From: Mycobacterium paragordonae
GTDB taxonomy: Bacteria; Actinomycetota; Actinomycetes; Mycobacteriales; Mycobacteriaceae
Reading direction: 5' to 3'
Assembly (NCBI RefSeq): GCF_003614435.1
Contig: NZ_CP025546.1
Location: forward strand, 5,766,001-5,830,000
DNA: 64,000 nucleotides
The notes under the pieces were generated by a model. That model was not told the origin of the DNA, searched no databases, and was given only the letters and a program-made list of their open reading frames with translations. This document shows positions 1 through 10,088 of the stretch, in pieces (position 1 is the stretch's first letter; every line of letters starts with the position of its first letter). The position numbers and the translations under genes were made by a program.

Positions 1-737
<737 letters not shown>

Positions 738-761
738 CCCGTGCACTGAAGTAGTGGTTCA

Positions 762-786
762 GGCCTGAGCCCGCCGGGTTCAGGCC
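762..786. terminator. Hairpin between convergent rpfA and moaE2, overlapping the moaE2 stop
   Basis: Arms 762-773 (GGCCTGAGCCCG) and 775-786 (CGGGTTCAGGCC) pair over 12 positions with one G·T pair and a one-base centre. It lies 25 bp after the rpfA stop and contains the moaE2 stop codon (780-782). It could end transcription from both sides. No T-tract follows, as is common in mycobacteria. Confidence 0.6.
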
Positions 787-1217
787 GAACCCACCCACTC
801 TTCGGACCCGTCGTCGAAGAACTGGTGCTTCCACACCGGCAGTCGCTCCTTGATCGCGTCCACCAGCAGCGCGCAGGTCGCGAACGCCGACTGCCGATGA
901 TCGGCCGCCACCGCGGCCACCAGAGCCGCTTCGCCGATATGTAGGACGCCGATGCGGTGGCTGGCGGCCACGGCCCGCACCCCGCCTGCTTGACCGGCTG
1001 CTTGACCGGCTACCTCGGCCACCACCTCGGCGAACACCTCCGGGGCCGACGGGTGCGCGGAGTACTCGAGCCGCACCACCTGGCGGCCGCCGTCGTGGTC
1101 GCGGATCATGCCCACGAAGCCCACCACCGCCCCGGCGGACTGATGATTCACCAGTGCCTCATGCTCGGCGAGGGAGATCGGCTGGTCGGTCACTGCGGCG
1201 CGCAGGACCACCGTCAT
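780..1217 (-). CDS. moaE2: Molybdopterin synthase catalytic subunit MoaE2
   Basis: The 145-residue product has MoaE features: [14 protein letters not shown] near the N-terminus, a conserved [11 protein letters not shown] segment, [13 protein letters not shown], and a C-terminal [15 protein letters not shown] motif. MoaE uses thiocarboxylated MoaD to turn cyclic pyranopterin monophosphate into molybdopterin. The ATG at 1217 was chosen because it overlaps the mog stop as ATGA, which implies translational coupling; a longer upstream extension would only read through mog. It is the last gene of the Rv0863-moaC2-mog-moaE2 run. A MoaD partner is not in the window and in M. tuberculosis lies beyond rpfA. 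Confidence 0.93.
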   Translation of the reverse strand: MTVVLRAAVTDQPISLAEHEALVNHQSAGAVVGFVGMIRDHDGGRQVVRLEYSAHPSAPEVFAEVVAEVAGQAAGQAGGVRAVAASHRIGVLHIGEAALVAAVAADHRQSAFATCALLVDAIKERLPVWKHQFFDDGSEEWVGSA

Positions 1218-1705
1218 CGCTGGTGATCCCCGCCGGCAAGCTGCTCGAGAGCGTGAATGAGCACATCGGCGAGCACCCCGAGGCCGTCCCGCACCCCACC
1301 CGGCGATCCCGGCAGGTTGACGATCAGCGTCTTGCCCGCCACCCCGCACACGCCGCGCGACAGCACCGACGTCGGCACCTTCGGCAATCCCGACTGGCGA
1401 ATCGCGTCAGCCAACCCGGGGATCATGTAGTCCAGCACCGCCACCGTCTGCTCCGGGGTGGTGTCGGTCGGCGCGATGCCGGTGCCGCCGGAGGTGATGA
1501 TCACGTCGACTTCGGCCTCGAGCGCGTCGTGCAGCGCGTCGCCTACGTCGTTCCCGTCGGCCACCACGCGGGGCTGGGTCGGCAGGAACCCTCGCTGTTC
1601 CAGCCACTCGGCGATGATGGGTCCGCATTCGTCGTCATACACACCCTTGGCGGCGCGAGTTGACGCGATGATGACGCGCGCGGTACGGCTCATGCTCGGG
1701 TCCAA
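1214..1705 (-). CDS. mog: Molybdopterin adenylyltransferase family protein (MogA/MoaB)
   Basis: A 163-residue MogA/MoaB-fold protein. The signature [11 protein letters not shown] and the C-terminal [13 protein letters not shown] are visible. The family adenylates molybdopterin before molybdenum insertion. The start at 1705 overlaps the end of moaC2; a second in-frame ATG four codons later (1693) is also possible. The stop overlaps the moaE2 ATG by four bases. Synteny matches Rv0865. Confidence 0.92.
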   Translation of the reverse strand: MDPSMSRTARVIIASTRAAKGVYDDECGPIIAEWLEQRGFLPTQPRVVADGNDVGDALHDALEAEVDVIITSGGTGIAPTDTTPEQTVAVLDYMIPGLADAIRQSGLPKVPTSVLSRGVCGVAGKTLIVNLPGSPGGVRDGLGVLADVLIHALEQLAGGDHQR

Positions 1706-2202
1706 CTTCCGCTGCGACCGCCTTCTTTGCTGAGTACCCGGATATCGTCGATGCGGGCGGCCGGGTCGACCGCCTTGATCATGTCGTAAAGGGTCAGGGC
1801 CGCCACACTGACTGCGGTCAACGCTTCCATCTCCACCCCCGTTCGGTCGGTGCTGCGCACCGTCGCTCTGATCTCAACATCTGACTCCCCGGCGGTGAAG
1901 TCAACATCGACCTTCGTGAGCGCGAGCTGATGGCACAGCGGAATCAGGTCGCTGGTGCGCTTGGCGGCGAGGATGCCCGCCACTCGCGCGGTCGCCAACG
2001 CGTCGCCTTTGGGCAGGCCACCGGCCGAAATCAGCGCCACGACATCCGCGGAGGTGCGCAACACGCCGGCGGCGACGGCGGTGCGCCGCGTGGTCCCTTT
2101 TTCGGTGACGTCGACCATGTGCGCGGCCCCGCGCTCATCCAGGTGCGACAGCGCCGACCCGGGGGTTGCAGAGCGTTCTTCAAAGGCCCCAGCCCCCGAC
2201 AT
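1690..2202 (-). CDS. moaC2: Cyclic pyranopterin monophosphate synthase MoaC
   Basis: The 170-residue protein carries the MoaC core: [48 protein letters not shown], and [22 protein letters not shown]. MoaC converts the MoaA product into cyclic pyranopterin monophosphate, the second half of the first step of molybdenum cofactor synthesis. It overlaps mog by 16 bases at its 3' end and follows the Rv0863-like gene by 9 bases, so one transcript is likely. Confidence 0.94.
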   Translation of the reverse strand: MSGAGAFEERSATPGSALSHLDERGAAHMVDVTEKGTTRRTAVAAGVLRTSADVVALISAGGLPKGDALATARVAGILAAKRTSDLIPLCHQLALTKVDVDFTAGESDVEIRATVRSTDRTGVEMEALTAVSVAALTLYDMIKAVDPAARIDDIRVLSKEGGRSGSWTRA

Positions 2203-2211
2203 TCCGCCGAC

Positions 2212-2403
2212 CTACCAGGTGGCGACCGTCACCGGATGGACGTACGGCAATTCCTCGGCGGGCACCGGAAACGCCACTTCGCCGAACGGCGAGAGTGCGC
2301 CCGTGCGGTCGGTCACGAGTTCGCTCACCGCATGGTCGTCCGGGTCCGTGGTCGGCCAGCCGGGGTCCACATACTTCTCTTTGCGCGCCTTCGAGTCAGC
2401 CAC
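2212..2403 (-). CDS. Conserved small protein, Rv0863-like
   Basis: A short acidic protein of unknown function, conserved in position with M. tuberculosis Rv0863. I chose GTG at 2403 ([16 protein letters not shown]...), giving 63 residues. On the minus strand CAGAAT, a plausible -10, precedes this GTG by only 7 bases, which would make a leaderless message. An upstream in-frame GTG at 2457 would give 81 residues but leaves just 18 bp to the divergent gene at 2476. It heads the moaC2-mog-moaE2 operon. Confidence 0.7.
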   Translation of the reverse strand: MADSKARKEKYVDPGWPTTDPDDHAVSELVTDRTGALSPFGEVAFPVPAEELPYVHPVTVATW

Positions 2404-2475
2404 GCGCTCTATTCTGACAGGTCCGGCCACCGTCCGCGGCGGAAGGTTCAAGCTCACGCCTAGGCTTGATCAGCA

Positions 2476-4731
2476 ATGACCGAACACACCCCGGATATCC
2501 CGCTGGGGTCCTGGCTGGCCGACCTGCCCGACGAGCGGCTGATCCTGCTGTTGGAGCTGCGGCCGGACCTCGCCCAGCCGCCTCCCGGCAGCATCGCGGC
2601 GCTCGCCGCGCGCGCGCAGGCGCGTCAGTCGGTCAAGGCTGCCACCGACGACCTCGACTTCCTGCGGCTGGCTGTACTGGACGCCCTGCTGGTGCTGCAG
2701 GCCGACGCCGAACCCGTCCCGGTGGCCAAGTTGGCGGCTCTGATCGCCGAACTCGCTCCGGATGCAGACGTAACGGCCGCACTGGACGATCTCAAGAACC
2801 GTGCCCTGGTGTGGGGCGCTACGGCGGTCCGAGTGGCCGCCGATGCCGGAAGCGCCCTGCCGTGGCATCCCGGACAGGTCACCCTCGAGGACCGCACGCA
2901 CACCGGTGAGCAGATCGCCGCGCTGATCGCCCAGGCCGACGAGGCACAACGCGACGTCCTGGAGAAGTTGCTCGAAGGGTCCCCGATGGGACGCACCCGC
3001 GACGCGGTGCCCGGCGCACCGATGGATCGGCCCGTTCCGCAACTGCTCGCAACGGGCCTGCTGCGACGTGTCGATGCCGACACGGTGATCCTGCCCCGGC
3101 ACGTCGCGCAGGTGCTGCGCGGCGAGTCACCCGGTCCGATGCAACTCACCGAACCCGATCCGGTCGTGTCGACGGTCAGAACCGCCGACGCGGACGCCGC
3201 GGCCGCCGGCGCCGTCATCGACCTGCTGCGCCAGGTCGATGTGCTACTCGAAAACCTCAGTACCGCACCGGTTTCCGAACTGCGCAGCGGCGGCCTGGGG
3301 ATTCGGGAACTCAAACGGCTGGCCAAGGTGACCGGGATCGAGGAGCCCCGGCTGGGCCTGATCCTGGAGATCGCCTCCTCGGCCGGCCTGATAGCCAGCG
3401 GCATGCCTGATCCCGAACCGTCGCACGGTGACGGACCCTACTGGGCGCCCACCGCGACGGCCGACCGGTTCAACACGCTGGCCGCCGCCGACCGTTGGTA
3501 TCTGCTGGCCACCACCTGGCTGGACCTGACCTGCCGGCCGACCCTGATCGGCAGTCGCGGCCCGGACGGCAAACCGTTTGGCGCCCTGTCGAATTCGCTG
3601 TTCTCCACTGCCGCCCCACTGGACCGGCGGCTGCTGCTGACGCTGCTCGCCGGGTTACCCGCCGGCGCCGGCGCCGACGCGAAGTCGGCGTCAGCGGCGT
3701 TGATCTGGCGGCGCCCGCGCTGGGCCCGACGACTGCAGCCCGAGCCGGTCGCCGACCTCTTGGCCGAGGGCCACGCACTGGGGCTGATCGGACGCGGGGC
3801 GATCAGCACGCCGGGTCGCGCCCTGCTCGATGACGAGGGCCCAGACGTCGTCGTCGACGCGATGACCCGCGCACTGCCCAAACCGATCGATCACTTCCTG
3901 GTCCAAGCCGACCTGACGGTGGTGGTGCCGGGTCCGCTGGAGCGCGACCTGGCCGACGACCTGGCCACCGTCGCCACCGTCGAATCAGCCGGTGCGGCAA
4001 TGGTTTACCGAGTAAGCGAACAGTCGATCCGGCACGCACTCGACGTCGGCAAGACCCGCGACTGGATGCAGGCGTTTTTCGCCGACCACTCCAAAACTCC
4101 GGTGCCGCAGGGCCTCACCTATCTCATCGACGACGTGGCCCGCCGGCACGGTCAGCTCCGTATCGGGATGGCCTCCTCGTTCGTGCGCTGTGAAGATCCC
4201 GCGCTGCTGGCGCAGGCGGTCGCGGCACCGGCCACCGAAGGACTTCAGTTGCGGGCGCTGGCCCCCACGGTGGCGGTGTCACCGGCGACCATTGCCGAAG
4301 TGCTCGCCGCACTGCGGACCGCGGGGTTCGCCCCGGCCGCTGAGGACTCCACCGGCGCGATCGTCGACGTGCGTACCCGCGGCGCCCGGGTGGCTGCGCC
4401 GCCGCAACGCCGGGCGTACCGGCCCGTCCCCCGTCCCAGCAATGAGACGCTGAACGCCGTCGTCGGGGTGCTGCGCAAGGTCACCGCGGCCCCGTTCGGC
4501 AACATCCGCGTCGATCCGGCGGTGTCGATGTCGCTGCTGCAGCGCGCCGCCAAGGACCAGGACACGGTGCTGATCGGTTACCTCGACGCCGCGGGTGTGG
4601 CAACCCAGCGGGTGGTGTCCCCGATCGTCGTCCGGGGCGGCCAGTTGGTGGCCTTCGACTCGGGGTCCGGGCGGATGCGGGACTTCGCCATCCACCGCAT
4701 CACGTCGGTGATGTCGGCCGACGACGGATAA
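2476..4731 (+). CDS. Helicase-associated protein, Rv0862c-like (XPB N-terminal-like domain)
   Basis: A 751-residue protein with no Walker motifs that I can see. It matches Rv0862c in position and size (about 750 residues). Family knowledge places it with proteins carrying an XPB/Ssl2-like helicase-associated domain, and it sits directly before the XPB helicase gene (82 bp gap), so it probably acts with XPB in DNA repair or remodelling. TAGGCT at 2461-2466 could be a -10 for a nearly leaderless ATG at 2476. Exact biochemical role unknown. Confidence 0.8.
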   Translation: MTEHTPDIPLGSWLADLPDERLILLLELRPDLAQPPPGSIAALAARAQARQSVKAATDDLDFLRLAVLDALLVLQADAEPVPVAKLAALIAELAPDADVTAALDDLKNRALVWGATAVRVAADAGSALPWHPGQVTLEDRTHTGEQIAALIAQADEAQRDVLEKLLEGSPMGRTRDAVPGAPMDRPVPQLLATGLLRRVDADTVILPRHVAQVLRGESPGPMQLTEPDPVVSTVRTADADAAAAGAVIDLLRQVDVLLENLSTAPVSELRSGGLGIRELKRLAKVTGIEEPRLGLILEIASSAGLIASGMPDPEPSHGDGPYWAPTATADRFNTLAAADRWYLLATTWLDLTCRPTLIGSRGPDGKPFGALSNSLFSTAAPLDRRLLLTLLAGLPAGAGADAKSASAALIWRRPRWARRLQPEPVADLLAEGHALGLIGRGAISTPGRALLDDEGPDVVVDAMTRALPKPIDHFLVQADLTVVVPGPLERDLADDLATVATVESAGAAMVYRVSEQSIRHALDVGKTRDWMQAFFADHSKTPVPQGLTYLIDDVARRHGQLRIGMASSFVRCEDPALLAQAVAAPATEGLQLRALAPTVAVSPATIAEVLAALRTAGFAPAAEDSTGAIVDVRTRGARVAAPPQRRAYRPVPRPSNETLNAVVGVLRKVTAAPFGNIRVDPAVSMSLLQRAAKDQDTVLIGYLDAAGVATQRVVSPIVVRGGQLVAFDSGSGRMRDFAIHRITSVMSADDG

Positions 4732-4813
4732 TGGATGTTGCTCCCCGCTCACCGCTTGCCGGGGATGCAGCGATTGGAGTACCGCCCGCTTGCGGGGGAG
4801 AGGAGCAGCGCCC

Positions 4814-6463
4814 ATGACAGACGGGCCGTTGATCGTGCAGTCCGACAAGACCGTGCTGCTCGAAGTCGATCACGAGTTGGCCGGGGCGGCGCGCGCCGCC
4901 ATCGCGCCGTTCGCCGAGCTGGAGCGCGCGCCCGAACACATCCACACCTACCGCATCACGCCGTTGGCCCTGTGGAACGCGCGCGCCGCCGGGCACGACG
5001 CCGAGCAGGTGGTCGACGCGCTGGTCAGCTTCTCCCGCTACGCGGTGCCGCAACCCCTGCTGGTCGACATCGTCGACACCATGGCCCGCTACGGCCGCCT
5101 GCAACTGGTCAAGCACCCCGCGCACGGCCTGACACTGGTGAGCTTCGATCGCGCCGTTCTCGAAGAAGTGCTGCGCAACAAGAAGATTGCGCCGATGCTC
5201 GGCACCCGAATCGACGACGACACCGTCGCCGTCCATCCCAGCGAGCGCGGCCGGGTCAAGCAGCTGCTGCTCAAGATAGGCTGGCCGGCCGAGGATCTCG
5301 CCGGCTACGTGGACGGCGAAGCCCACGCGATCAGCCTCGAGCCTGACGGGTGGGAACTGCGCGACTACCAACAGCTTGCAGCCGACTCGTTCTGGGCCGG
5401 CGGCTCGGGCGTGGTGGTGCTGCCCTGCGGCGCCGGCAAGACGCTGGTCGGTGCGGCCGCGATGGCCAAAGCCCAAGCCACGACACTTATTCTGGTCACC
5501 AACATCGTGGCGGCCCGGCAGTGGAAGCGCGAGCTGGTGGCCCGGACTTCGCTCACCGAGGACGAGATCGGCGAATACTCCGGCGAGCGCAAGGAGATTC
5601 GGCCCGTCACCATCTCGACCTACCAGATGATCACGAGACGCACCAAGGGCGAGTACCGACACCTGGAGCTGTTCGACAGCCGCGACTGGGGTCTGATCAT
5701 CTACGACGAGGTGCACCTGCTGCCGGCACCGGTGTTCCGGATGACCGCCGACCTGCAATCCAAGCGACGCCTGGGCCTCACCGCCACGCTGATCCGCGAG
5801 GACGGCCGCGAAGGTGACGTGTTCTCGCTCATCGGGCCGAAGCGGTACGACGCACCCTGGAAGGACATCGAGGCCCAGGGCTGGATCGCGCCGGCCGAGT
5901 GTGTCGAAGTCCGGGTCACCATGACCGACAACGAACGGATGATCTACGCCACGGCCGAACCCGAGGAGCGCTACAAGCTGTGCTCGACGGTGCACACCAA
6001 AATCGCTGTGGTGAAGTCGATTTTGAAGAATCACCCCGGCGAGCAGACCCTGGTGATCGGCGCCTACCTCGATCAACTCGACGAGCTGGGTGCCGAGCTG
6101 GGGGCCCCGGTGATCCAGGGGTCGACCAAGACCCGGGAACGCGAGGACCTGTTCGACCAGTTCCGGCGTGGCGAGATCGCGACCCTGGTGGTGTCCAAGG
6201 TGGCCAACTTTTCCATTGACCTGCCGGAAGCCTCTGTCGCAGTTCAGGTTTCGGGCACCTTCGGGTCGCGCCAGGAGGAAGCTCAACGCCTGGGCCGGTT
6301 GCTGCGACCCAAGGCAGACGGAGGCGGCGCCATCTTCTACTCGGTGGTGGCGCGCGACAGCCTCGACGCCGAATATGCCGCGCACCGGCAGCGCTTTCTG
6401 GCCGAGCAGGGCTACGGGTACATCATCCGTGACGCGGACGACCTGCTCGGCCCGGCCATTTAA
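4814..6463 (+). CDS. DNA repair helicase XPB (ERCC3 family)
   Basis: A 549-residue SF2 3'-5' DNA helicase, nearly identical in pattern to mycobacterial XPB (Rv0861c, ercc3). Walker A is CGAGKT around residues 205-210, the DEAH-type box is DEVH at 298-301, the SAT-like motif is GLTAT, and motif VI is QRLGRLLRP. An N-terminal damage-recognition-like domain occupies about the first 170 residues. Start ATG 4814 has a good GAGAGGAG ribosome site; an earlier GTG at 4790 would add 8 residues. A 561-residue open frame on the opposite strand is a shadow. Confidence 0.95.
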   Translation: MTDGPLIVQSDKTVLLEVDHELAGAARAAIAPFAELERAPEHIHTYRITPLALWNARAAGHDAEQVVDALVSFSRYAVPQPLLVDIVDTMARYGRLQLVKHPAHGLTLVSFDRAVLEEVLRNKKIAPMLGTRIDDDTVAVHPSERGRVKQLLLKIGWPAEDLAGYVDGEAHAISLEPDGWELRDYQQLAADSFWAGGSGVVVLPCGAGKTLVGAAAMAKAQATTLILVTNIVAARQWKRELVARTSLTEDEIGEYSGERKEIRPVTISTYQMITRRTKGEYRHLELFDSRDWGLIIYDEVHLLPAPVFRMTADLQSKRRLGLTATLIREDGREGDVFSLIGPKRYDAPWKDIEAQGWIAPAECVEVRVTMTDNERMIYATAEPEERYKLCSTVHTKIAVVKSILKNHPGEQTLVIGAYLDQLDELGAELGAPVIQGSTKTREREDLFDQFRRGEIATLVVSKVANFSIDLPEASVAVQVSGTFGSRQEEAQRLGRLLRPKADGGGAIFYSVVARDSLDAEYAAHRQRFLAEQGYGYIIRDADDLLGPAI

Positions 6464-6477
6464 AGGGTCGCGAGCAG

Positions 6478-7623
6478 CTAGAGCGACAGGATGGTCGCCG
6501 AGGCGGTGCCCGGTGCGCCGTAGACCTGCGCCAGACCCACCCGCGGGTTGCCCGGCACCTGGCGTTCGCCGGCCTCACCGCGCAACTGCCGCACCAATTC
6601 GTGCATCTGCCGCAAGCCGGACGCGCCGATCGGCTCGCCGTTGGCGATCAGACCGCCGTCGGTGTTGACCGGAATCGAACCGTGAATCTCGGTGGCACCG
6701 TCGGCCACCAGCTTCTCCTGTTCGCCGTCGGCGCACAGACCCGTCTCGGCCATGTGGATCACCTCGTTGCCGGCGTCGGTGTCCTGCAACTGGGCCACGT
6801 CGACGTCCTCGGGCCCGATACCCGCGGCCTCGTAGGCGGCCTTGGCCGCGTACACCGTCGGCGACGCGTCGCCGTCCAGCGGGGCGAACGTCGCGTGCAC
6901 CTCGTAGGCACCGTAGCGGCGAGTGCGAATCTCGCAGGCGCGCACATACACCGGCTTGTCGGTGTACTTGTGCGCCATGTCGGCCCGGCACATGATCACC
7001 GCCGCCGCCCCCTCGTCGGGTGCACAGAACATGTACTGCGTCAGCGGGTAGTTGAGCACCGCCGAGTTGAGGATCTCTTCTTCCGAAATTGCCTTGCGGC
7101 GGAACGCGTTCGGGTTCATCGCGCCGTTGCGGAAGTTCTTGGCAGCCACCTTGGCGAGTGTCGCCTGAGAGATGTTGTGGTCGTGCAGATACTTATTGGC
7201 CTTCATGCCGAAGAACTTGGTGGTGACGAACTGCCCGTTCTGCGCATACCACTGCGGCAGCGCCAATTTGGCCGGGTCGTCGGTGAACGCGCCACGCGGG
7301 TGCTTGTCCAGACCGATCGCGATCCCGAGGTCGTACTTGCCCAGCCGAATAGTGTCAGCGGTCTGCTGGATGGCGCTGGCCGCCGTCGCGCAGGCGTTGA
7401 ACACATTGGTGAACGTGATGCCGGTCAGGCCGACCAGCCGGGTCACCGCGTCGGGATTCGACACCTCGTGGCTGCCGCCGAAGCCGAACTGGATGTCCTT
7501 CCACGCGACCCCGGCATCGGCCAGGGCAGATTGGATCGCTTCGGCACCCATCTCCATCGCGGTCTTGTCGAATCTTCCGAACGGGTGCAGGCCGACACCG
7601 ATGATGGCGACATCGTTGGTCAT
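6478..7623 (-). CDS. SCP-x-type thiolase-fold protein with altered catalytic motifs
   Basis: A 381-residue thiolase-superfamily protein of the lipid-transfer (SCP-2/Ltp) branch. The nucleophile-type Cys78 is present in NACAT. The usual HDCF motif reads QDTD at 280-283, and the usual GHP motif reads GEP with Glu330 in place of the catalytic His. This argues against ordinary thiolysis. The partner DUF35 gene ends one base upstream. Steroid side-chain retro-aldolases (Ltp2 with a DUF35 partner) have the same arrangement, so carbon-carbon cleavage of a CoA ester is plausible. Substrate not identifiable. Confidence 0.85.
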   Translation of the reverse strand: MTNDVAIIGVGLHPFGRFDKTAMEMGAEAIQSALADAGVAWKDIQFGFGGSHEVSNPDAVTRLVGLTGITFTNVFNACATAASAIQQTADTIRLGKYDLGIAIGLDKHPRGAFTDDPAKLALPQWYAQNGQFVTTKFFGMKANKYLHDHNISQATLAKVAAKNFRNGAMNPNAFRRKAISEEEILNSAVLNYPLTQYMFCAPDEGAAAVIMCRADMAHKYTDKPVYVRACEIRTRRYGAYEVHATFAPLDGDASPTVYAAKAAYEAAGIGPEDVDVAQLQDTDAGNEVIHMAETGLCADGEQEKLVADGATEIHGSIPVNTDGGLIANGEPIGASGLRQMHELVRQLRGEAGERQVPGNPRVGLAQVYGAPGTASATILSL

Positions 7624-7624
7624 C

Positions 7625-8053
7625 TCATGCTCCTGTTGTTGCGACCGGCTGGAACGCGAAGGTCATGATCTCGGTGCCGTCGTCCTCCCGGTTCAGCGGC
7701 ACCATGGTGAGCTCGACCTCCTGGCCGAACTGCAGCTTGGCCGGATCGTTCTCGGTGAGGCGGCCTTCCACCCGGATCACGTCACCGAGTTGGACCAGGC
7801 CAACCCCGAACGGCACGAAGTCCTTTCCGGCCGGCCCGGCGTAAGGGGCGCCGGGCGGAAATCCCTGGGTGGTCCACGCGAACAGCGTGCCGCGGCGCGG
7901 CAGCAACACCTCGGTCATCTCGCTGCCGCTGCAGCGCGGACAGTACCGCTGCACCGGGAAGGTCGTGGCTTCGCAACTGCCGCAGTGACTGCCGATCAGC
8001 TGCGGGTTCTCGTCGGGCCAAGTAGAGATTTCAGGGGCCAACGCCTTCTGCAT
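7625..8053 (-). CDS. DUF35 Zn-ribbon/OB-fold partner of the thiolase
   Basis: A 142-residue protein with a rubredoxin-like zinc ribbon (C24xxC27 and C38xxC41) followed by an OB-fold-like stretch (GTLFAWTTQGFPPGAPY, PFGVGLVQL). DUF35 proteins bind acyl-CoA and pair with SCP-x thiolases or aldolases. The stop and the thiolase ATG are separated by one base (TGAGATG), implying coupled translation and a complex. ATG 8053 follows a CGGAGGACC ribosome site. A much longer frame on this strand through 9598 is an antisense shadow of the kinase gene. Confidence 0.9.
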   Translation of the reverse strand: MQKALAPEISTWPDENPQLIGSHCGSCEATTFPVQRYCPRCSGSEMTEVLLPRRGTLFAWTTQGFPPGAPYAGPAGKDFVPFGVGLVQLGDVIRVEGRLTENDPAKLQFGQEVELTMVPLNREDDGTEIMTFAFQPVATTGA

Positions 8054-8109
8054 CGAGGGTCCTCCGTGAAGCAAGAGAAAAGTCCGACTCACTGAACGGT
8101 ACAACAGCG

Positions 8110-8125
8110 TTCCGCAAAAGCGGAA
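8110..8125. promoter_or_regulatory. TTCCGC-AAAA-GCGGAA dyad upstream of the DUF35/thiolase operon
   Basis: A perfect 6-4-6 inverted repeat 57 bp upstream of the DUF35 start. A second inverted pair, GAACG (8094-8098) and CGTTC (8108-8112), lies beside it. Candidate operator or 5' hairpin; the regulator is unknown. Confidence 0.4.
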
Positions 8126-8136
8126 ATTGCATTCTC
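8122..8136 (-). promoter_or_regulatory. GAGAAT-type operator candidate (site 1)
   Basis: On the minus strand it reads GAGAATGCAATTTCC. It matches the GAGAATNNNATTNTC pattern found at six other promoters in this window and lies 69 bp upstream of the DUF35/thiolase operon. Confidence 0.4.
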
Positions 8137-8200
8137 GCCCGAACCAACACGGGCGTCGCGTTCGGTGCCGTCGGAAATTGACAGCCACTACGATTTGGCC

Positions 8201-10084
8201 ATGTCTCTTGAGGTTGGGCAGGTATTCGCCGGATACACCATCCTGCGGGTGCTGGGCGCCGGCGGAATGGGCAGGGTGTATCTGGCCACACATCCGCGGC
8301 TGCCGCGCGAGGACGCGCTCAAGGTCCTGCCCGCGGAGTACACCGACGATCCCGAATACCGGAAGCGGTTCGCTCGCGAAGCCGACGTGGCTGCGGGCCT
8401 GTCGCATCCGCACATCGTCCGGATCTACGACCGCGGCGAGAATGACGGCCAGTTGTGGATCTCGATGGATTATGTCCCCGGCACCGACGCCTCTCACCTG
8501 CTCTACGAGCGCTATCAGAGCGGTTTGCCGATCGACGAAGTCGTCACCATCATCTCCGACGTCGCATCCGCGCTGGACTACGCCCACCACCGCGGACTGC
8601 TGCACCGCGACGTCAAGCCGGCCAACATCCTGCTCACCGAACCCGACAACGTCCAGGGCCGCCGGATCTACCTCGCCGACTTCGGCATCGCGCGGCTCAT
8701 CGATGACGCCTCCGGCCTGACGGCCACCAACGTGGCGGTCGGCACTGTCGCCTATGCCGCACCTGAGCAACTCAAGGGCGATCCGGTGGACGGACGCGCC
8801 GACCAATATGCATTGGCGTGCACAGCCTTTCATCTGTTGACCGGGTCTCCGCCGTTCGCCGACACCAACCCCACGGTGGTGATCACGCAGCACGTCAGTG
8901 CACCCCCGCCGTCCATCGGCGCACGTCGCCCCGAATTGTCCGGTCTCGATCCCGTGTTCGCCACGGCCATGGCCAAGAACCCGTCGAGCCGTTACAACAG
9001 CTGCAGCGACTTCGCCCTGGAACTGAGCAAGCACCTGTCGCCGTACAACTACGACACGCCAATCGGGTTGCACGCCCAGCACACTCAGCCCGCGATCATC
9101 CTGCCCACCGCACAGGCCGGCCCGCGAAGCTGGACACGGCGGCCCGCCGTACTGTTCAGCGCCCTGGTGGCCGTCGCGCTGCTCATCCTCGGCGCTGTCT
9201 TTGTCGGCACGAAGTTCACCCACTCGCGCAAGCACACCGCCGCACCTGTCGGGTCGTCCACCGCGGGGCCGCCCCCCGCCGCGCAAGGCCCATTCACCGG
9301 CACTTACCGCGCCGACTTCGGCCCGGTTACGTTGATCAACGGCAAGCAAGTTCCAAATGCGCAACCTAGCACGGGCACCTACGGTGTGCGCTCGATGTGC
9401 GGCGGCACCGGCTGCGTGGCAACGGGTTCGCGCCTCAAAGGCGAAAGAGTATTCGCCACGAGCATGGTGTTCGACCAGCTGGGCAGTAGCTGGGTGGCGG
9501 TGGCCCTGTCCACCCAACCATGTAATGACACGACCAGTGAGATCTGGGAGGTCTTCACCCTGGAGGCACGTCCAGACGGAACTCTGGTCGGCGAACAAAC
9601 GCGCACCGCTCGCAATAATTGCGAAGAACGGCGGACCGTGACCTTCACCCGCACCGGCGATGCCCCGGCCGGCCTTCCCGACCCGGCGACCCTGCCGCCG
9701 CGGGTGCCGTCAGTGGCCGAGGCGTTTCACGGCCGCTACGCGCGGACCCTCGCGGTGGCGGGCCGAGGCACCCAGCCGGAGGGCGATTGCCCGGGCGTCA
9801 CCAATTGCTTGCGTACCGGTGATCGGTGCATGAGCTTCTTTCACTTTGATTCAGGCGATGCTCCCCTGATATTCGCCGGCAGCAGCTGGACGTGGGATGA
9901 AGTGAGCAGCGGCAAGTGTCCGGACGGGAGCCCGACGACGGTGCGGATCAGCGCCACTTACCCGCTGCCACAACCGACAGCGGATCCGCTGCCATCGCTG
10001 ACCGGCCACGGGCATTGGGCTCAAACGGGAACATGCTCGGTCAACGTGGATCTTGACGACACCTTCACTCGGACAGGCGATTAA
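8201..10084 (+). CDS. Receptor Ser/Thr protein kinase with doubled four-Cys extracellular domain (copy 1)
   Basis: A 627-residue membrane kinase. The cytoplasmic kinase domain (about 1-280) has the Gly loop GAGGMG, Lys41, HRD with Asp137, and DFG with Asp160; all key catalytic residues are present. A transmembrane helix spans about 315-336. The outside part (about 360-627) holds two related lobes, each with four cysteines and each ending TFTRTGD. Start ATG 8201 gives the usual MSLxxGxxFAGY beginning of PknF-like kinases; GTG 8165 would add 12 residues. A second kinase gene of the same length follows after 4 bases. Confidence 0.92.
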   Translation: MSLEVGQVFAGYTILRVLGAGGMGRVYLATHPRLPREDALKVLPAEYTDDPEYRKRFAREADVAAGLSHPHIVRIYDRGENDGQLWISMDYVPGTDASHLLYERYQSGLPIDEVVTIISDVASALDYAHHRGLLHRDVKPANILLTEPDNVQGRRIYLADFGIARLIDDASGLTATNVAVGTVAYAAPEQLKGDPVDGRADQYALACTAFHLLTGSPPFADTNPTVVITQHVSAPPPSIGARRPELSGLDPVFATAMAKNPSSRYNSCSDFALELSKHLSPYNYDTPIGLHAQHTQPAIILPTAQAGPRSWTRRPAVLFSALVAVALLILGAVFVGTKFTHSRKHTAAPVGSSTAGPPPAAQGPFTGTYRADFGPVTLINGKQVPNAQPSTGTYGVRSMCGGTGCVATGSRLKGERVFATSMVFDQLGSSWVAVALSTQPCNDTTSEIWEVFTLEARPDGTLVGEQTRTARNNCEERRTVTFTRTGDAPAGLPDPATLPPRVPSVAEAFHGRYARTLAVAGRGTQPEGDCPGVTNCLRTGDRCMSFFHFDSGDAPLIFAGSSWTWDEVSSGKCPDGSPTTVRISATYPLPQPTADPLPSLTGHGHWAQTGTCSVNVDLDDTFTRTGD

Positions 10085-10088
10085 CACC

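Noticed and set aside
4700..6385. 561-codon open frame antisense to the XPB helicase
   Set aside because: It lies wholly opposite a highly conserved gene, its protein is His/Gln/Gly-rich without any family pattern, and GC-rich codon bias keeps antisense frames open.
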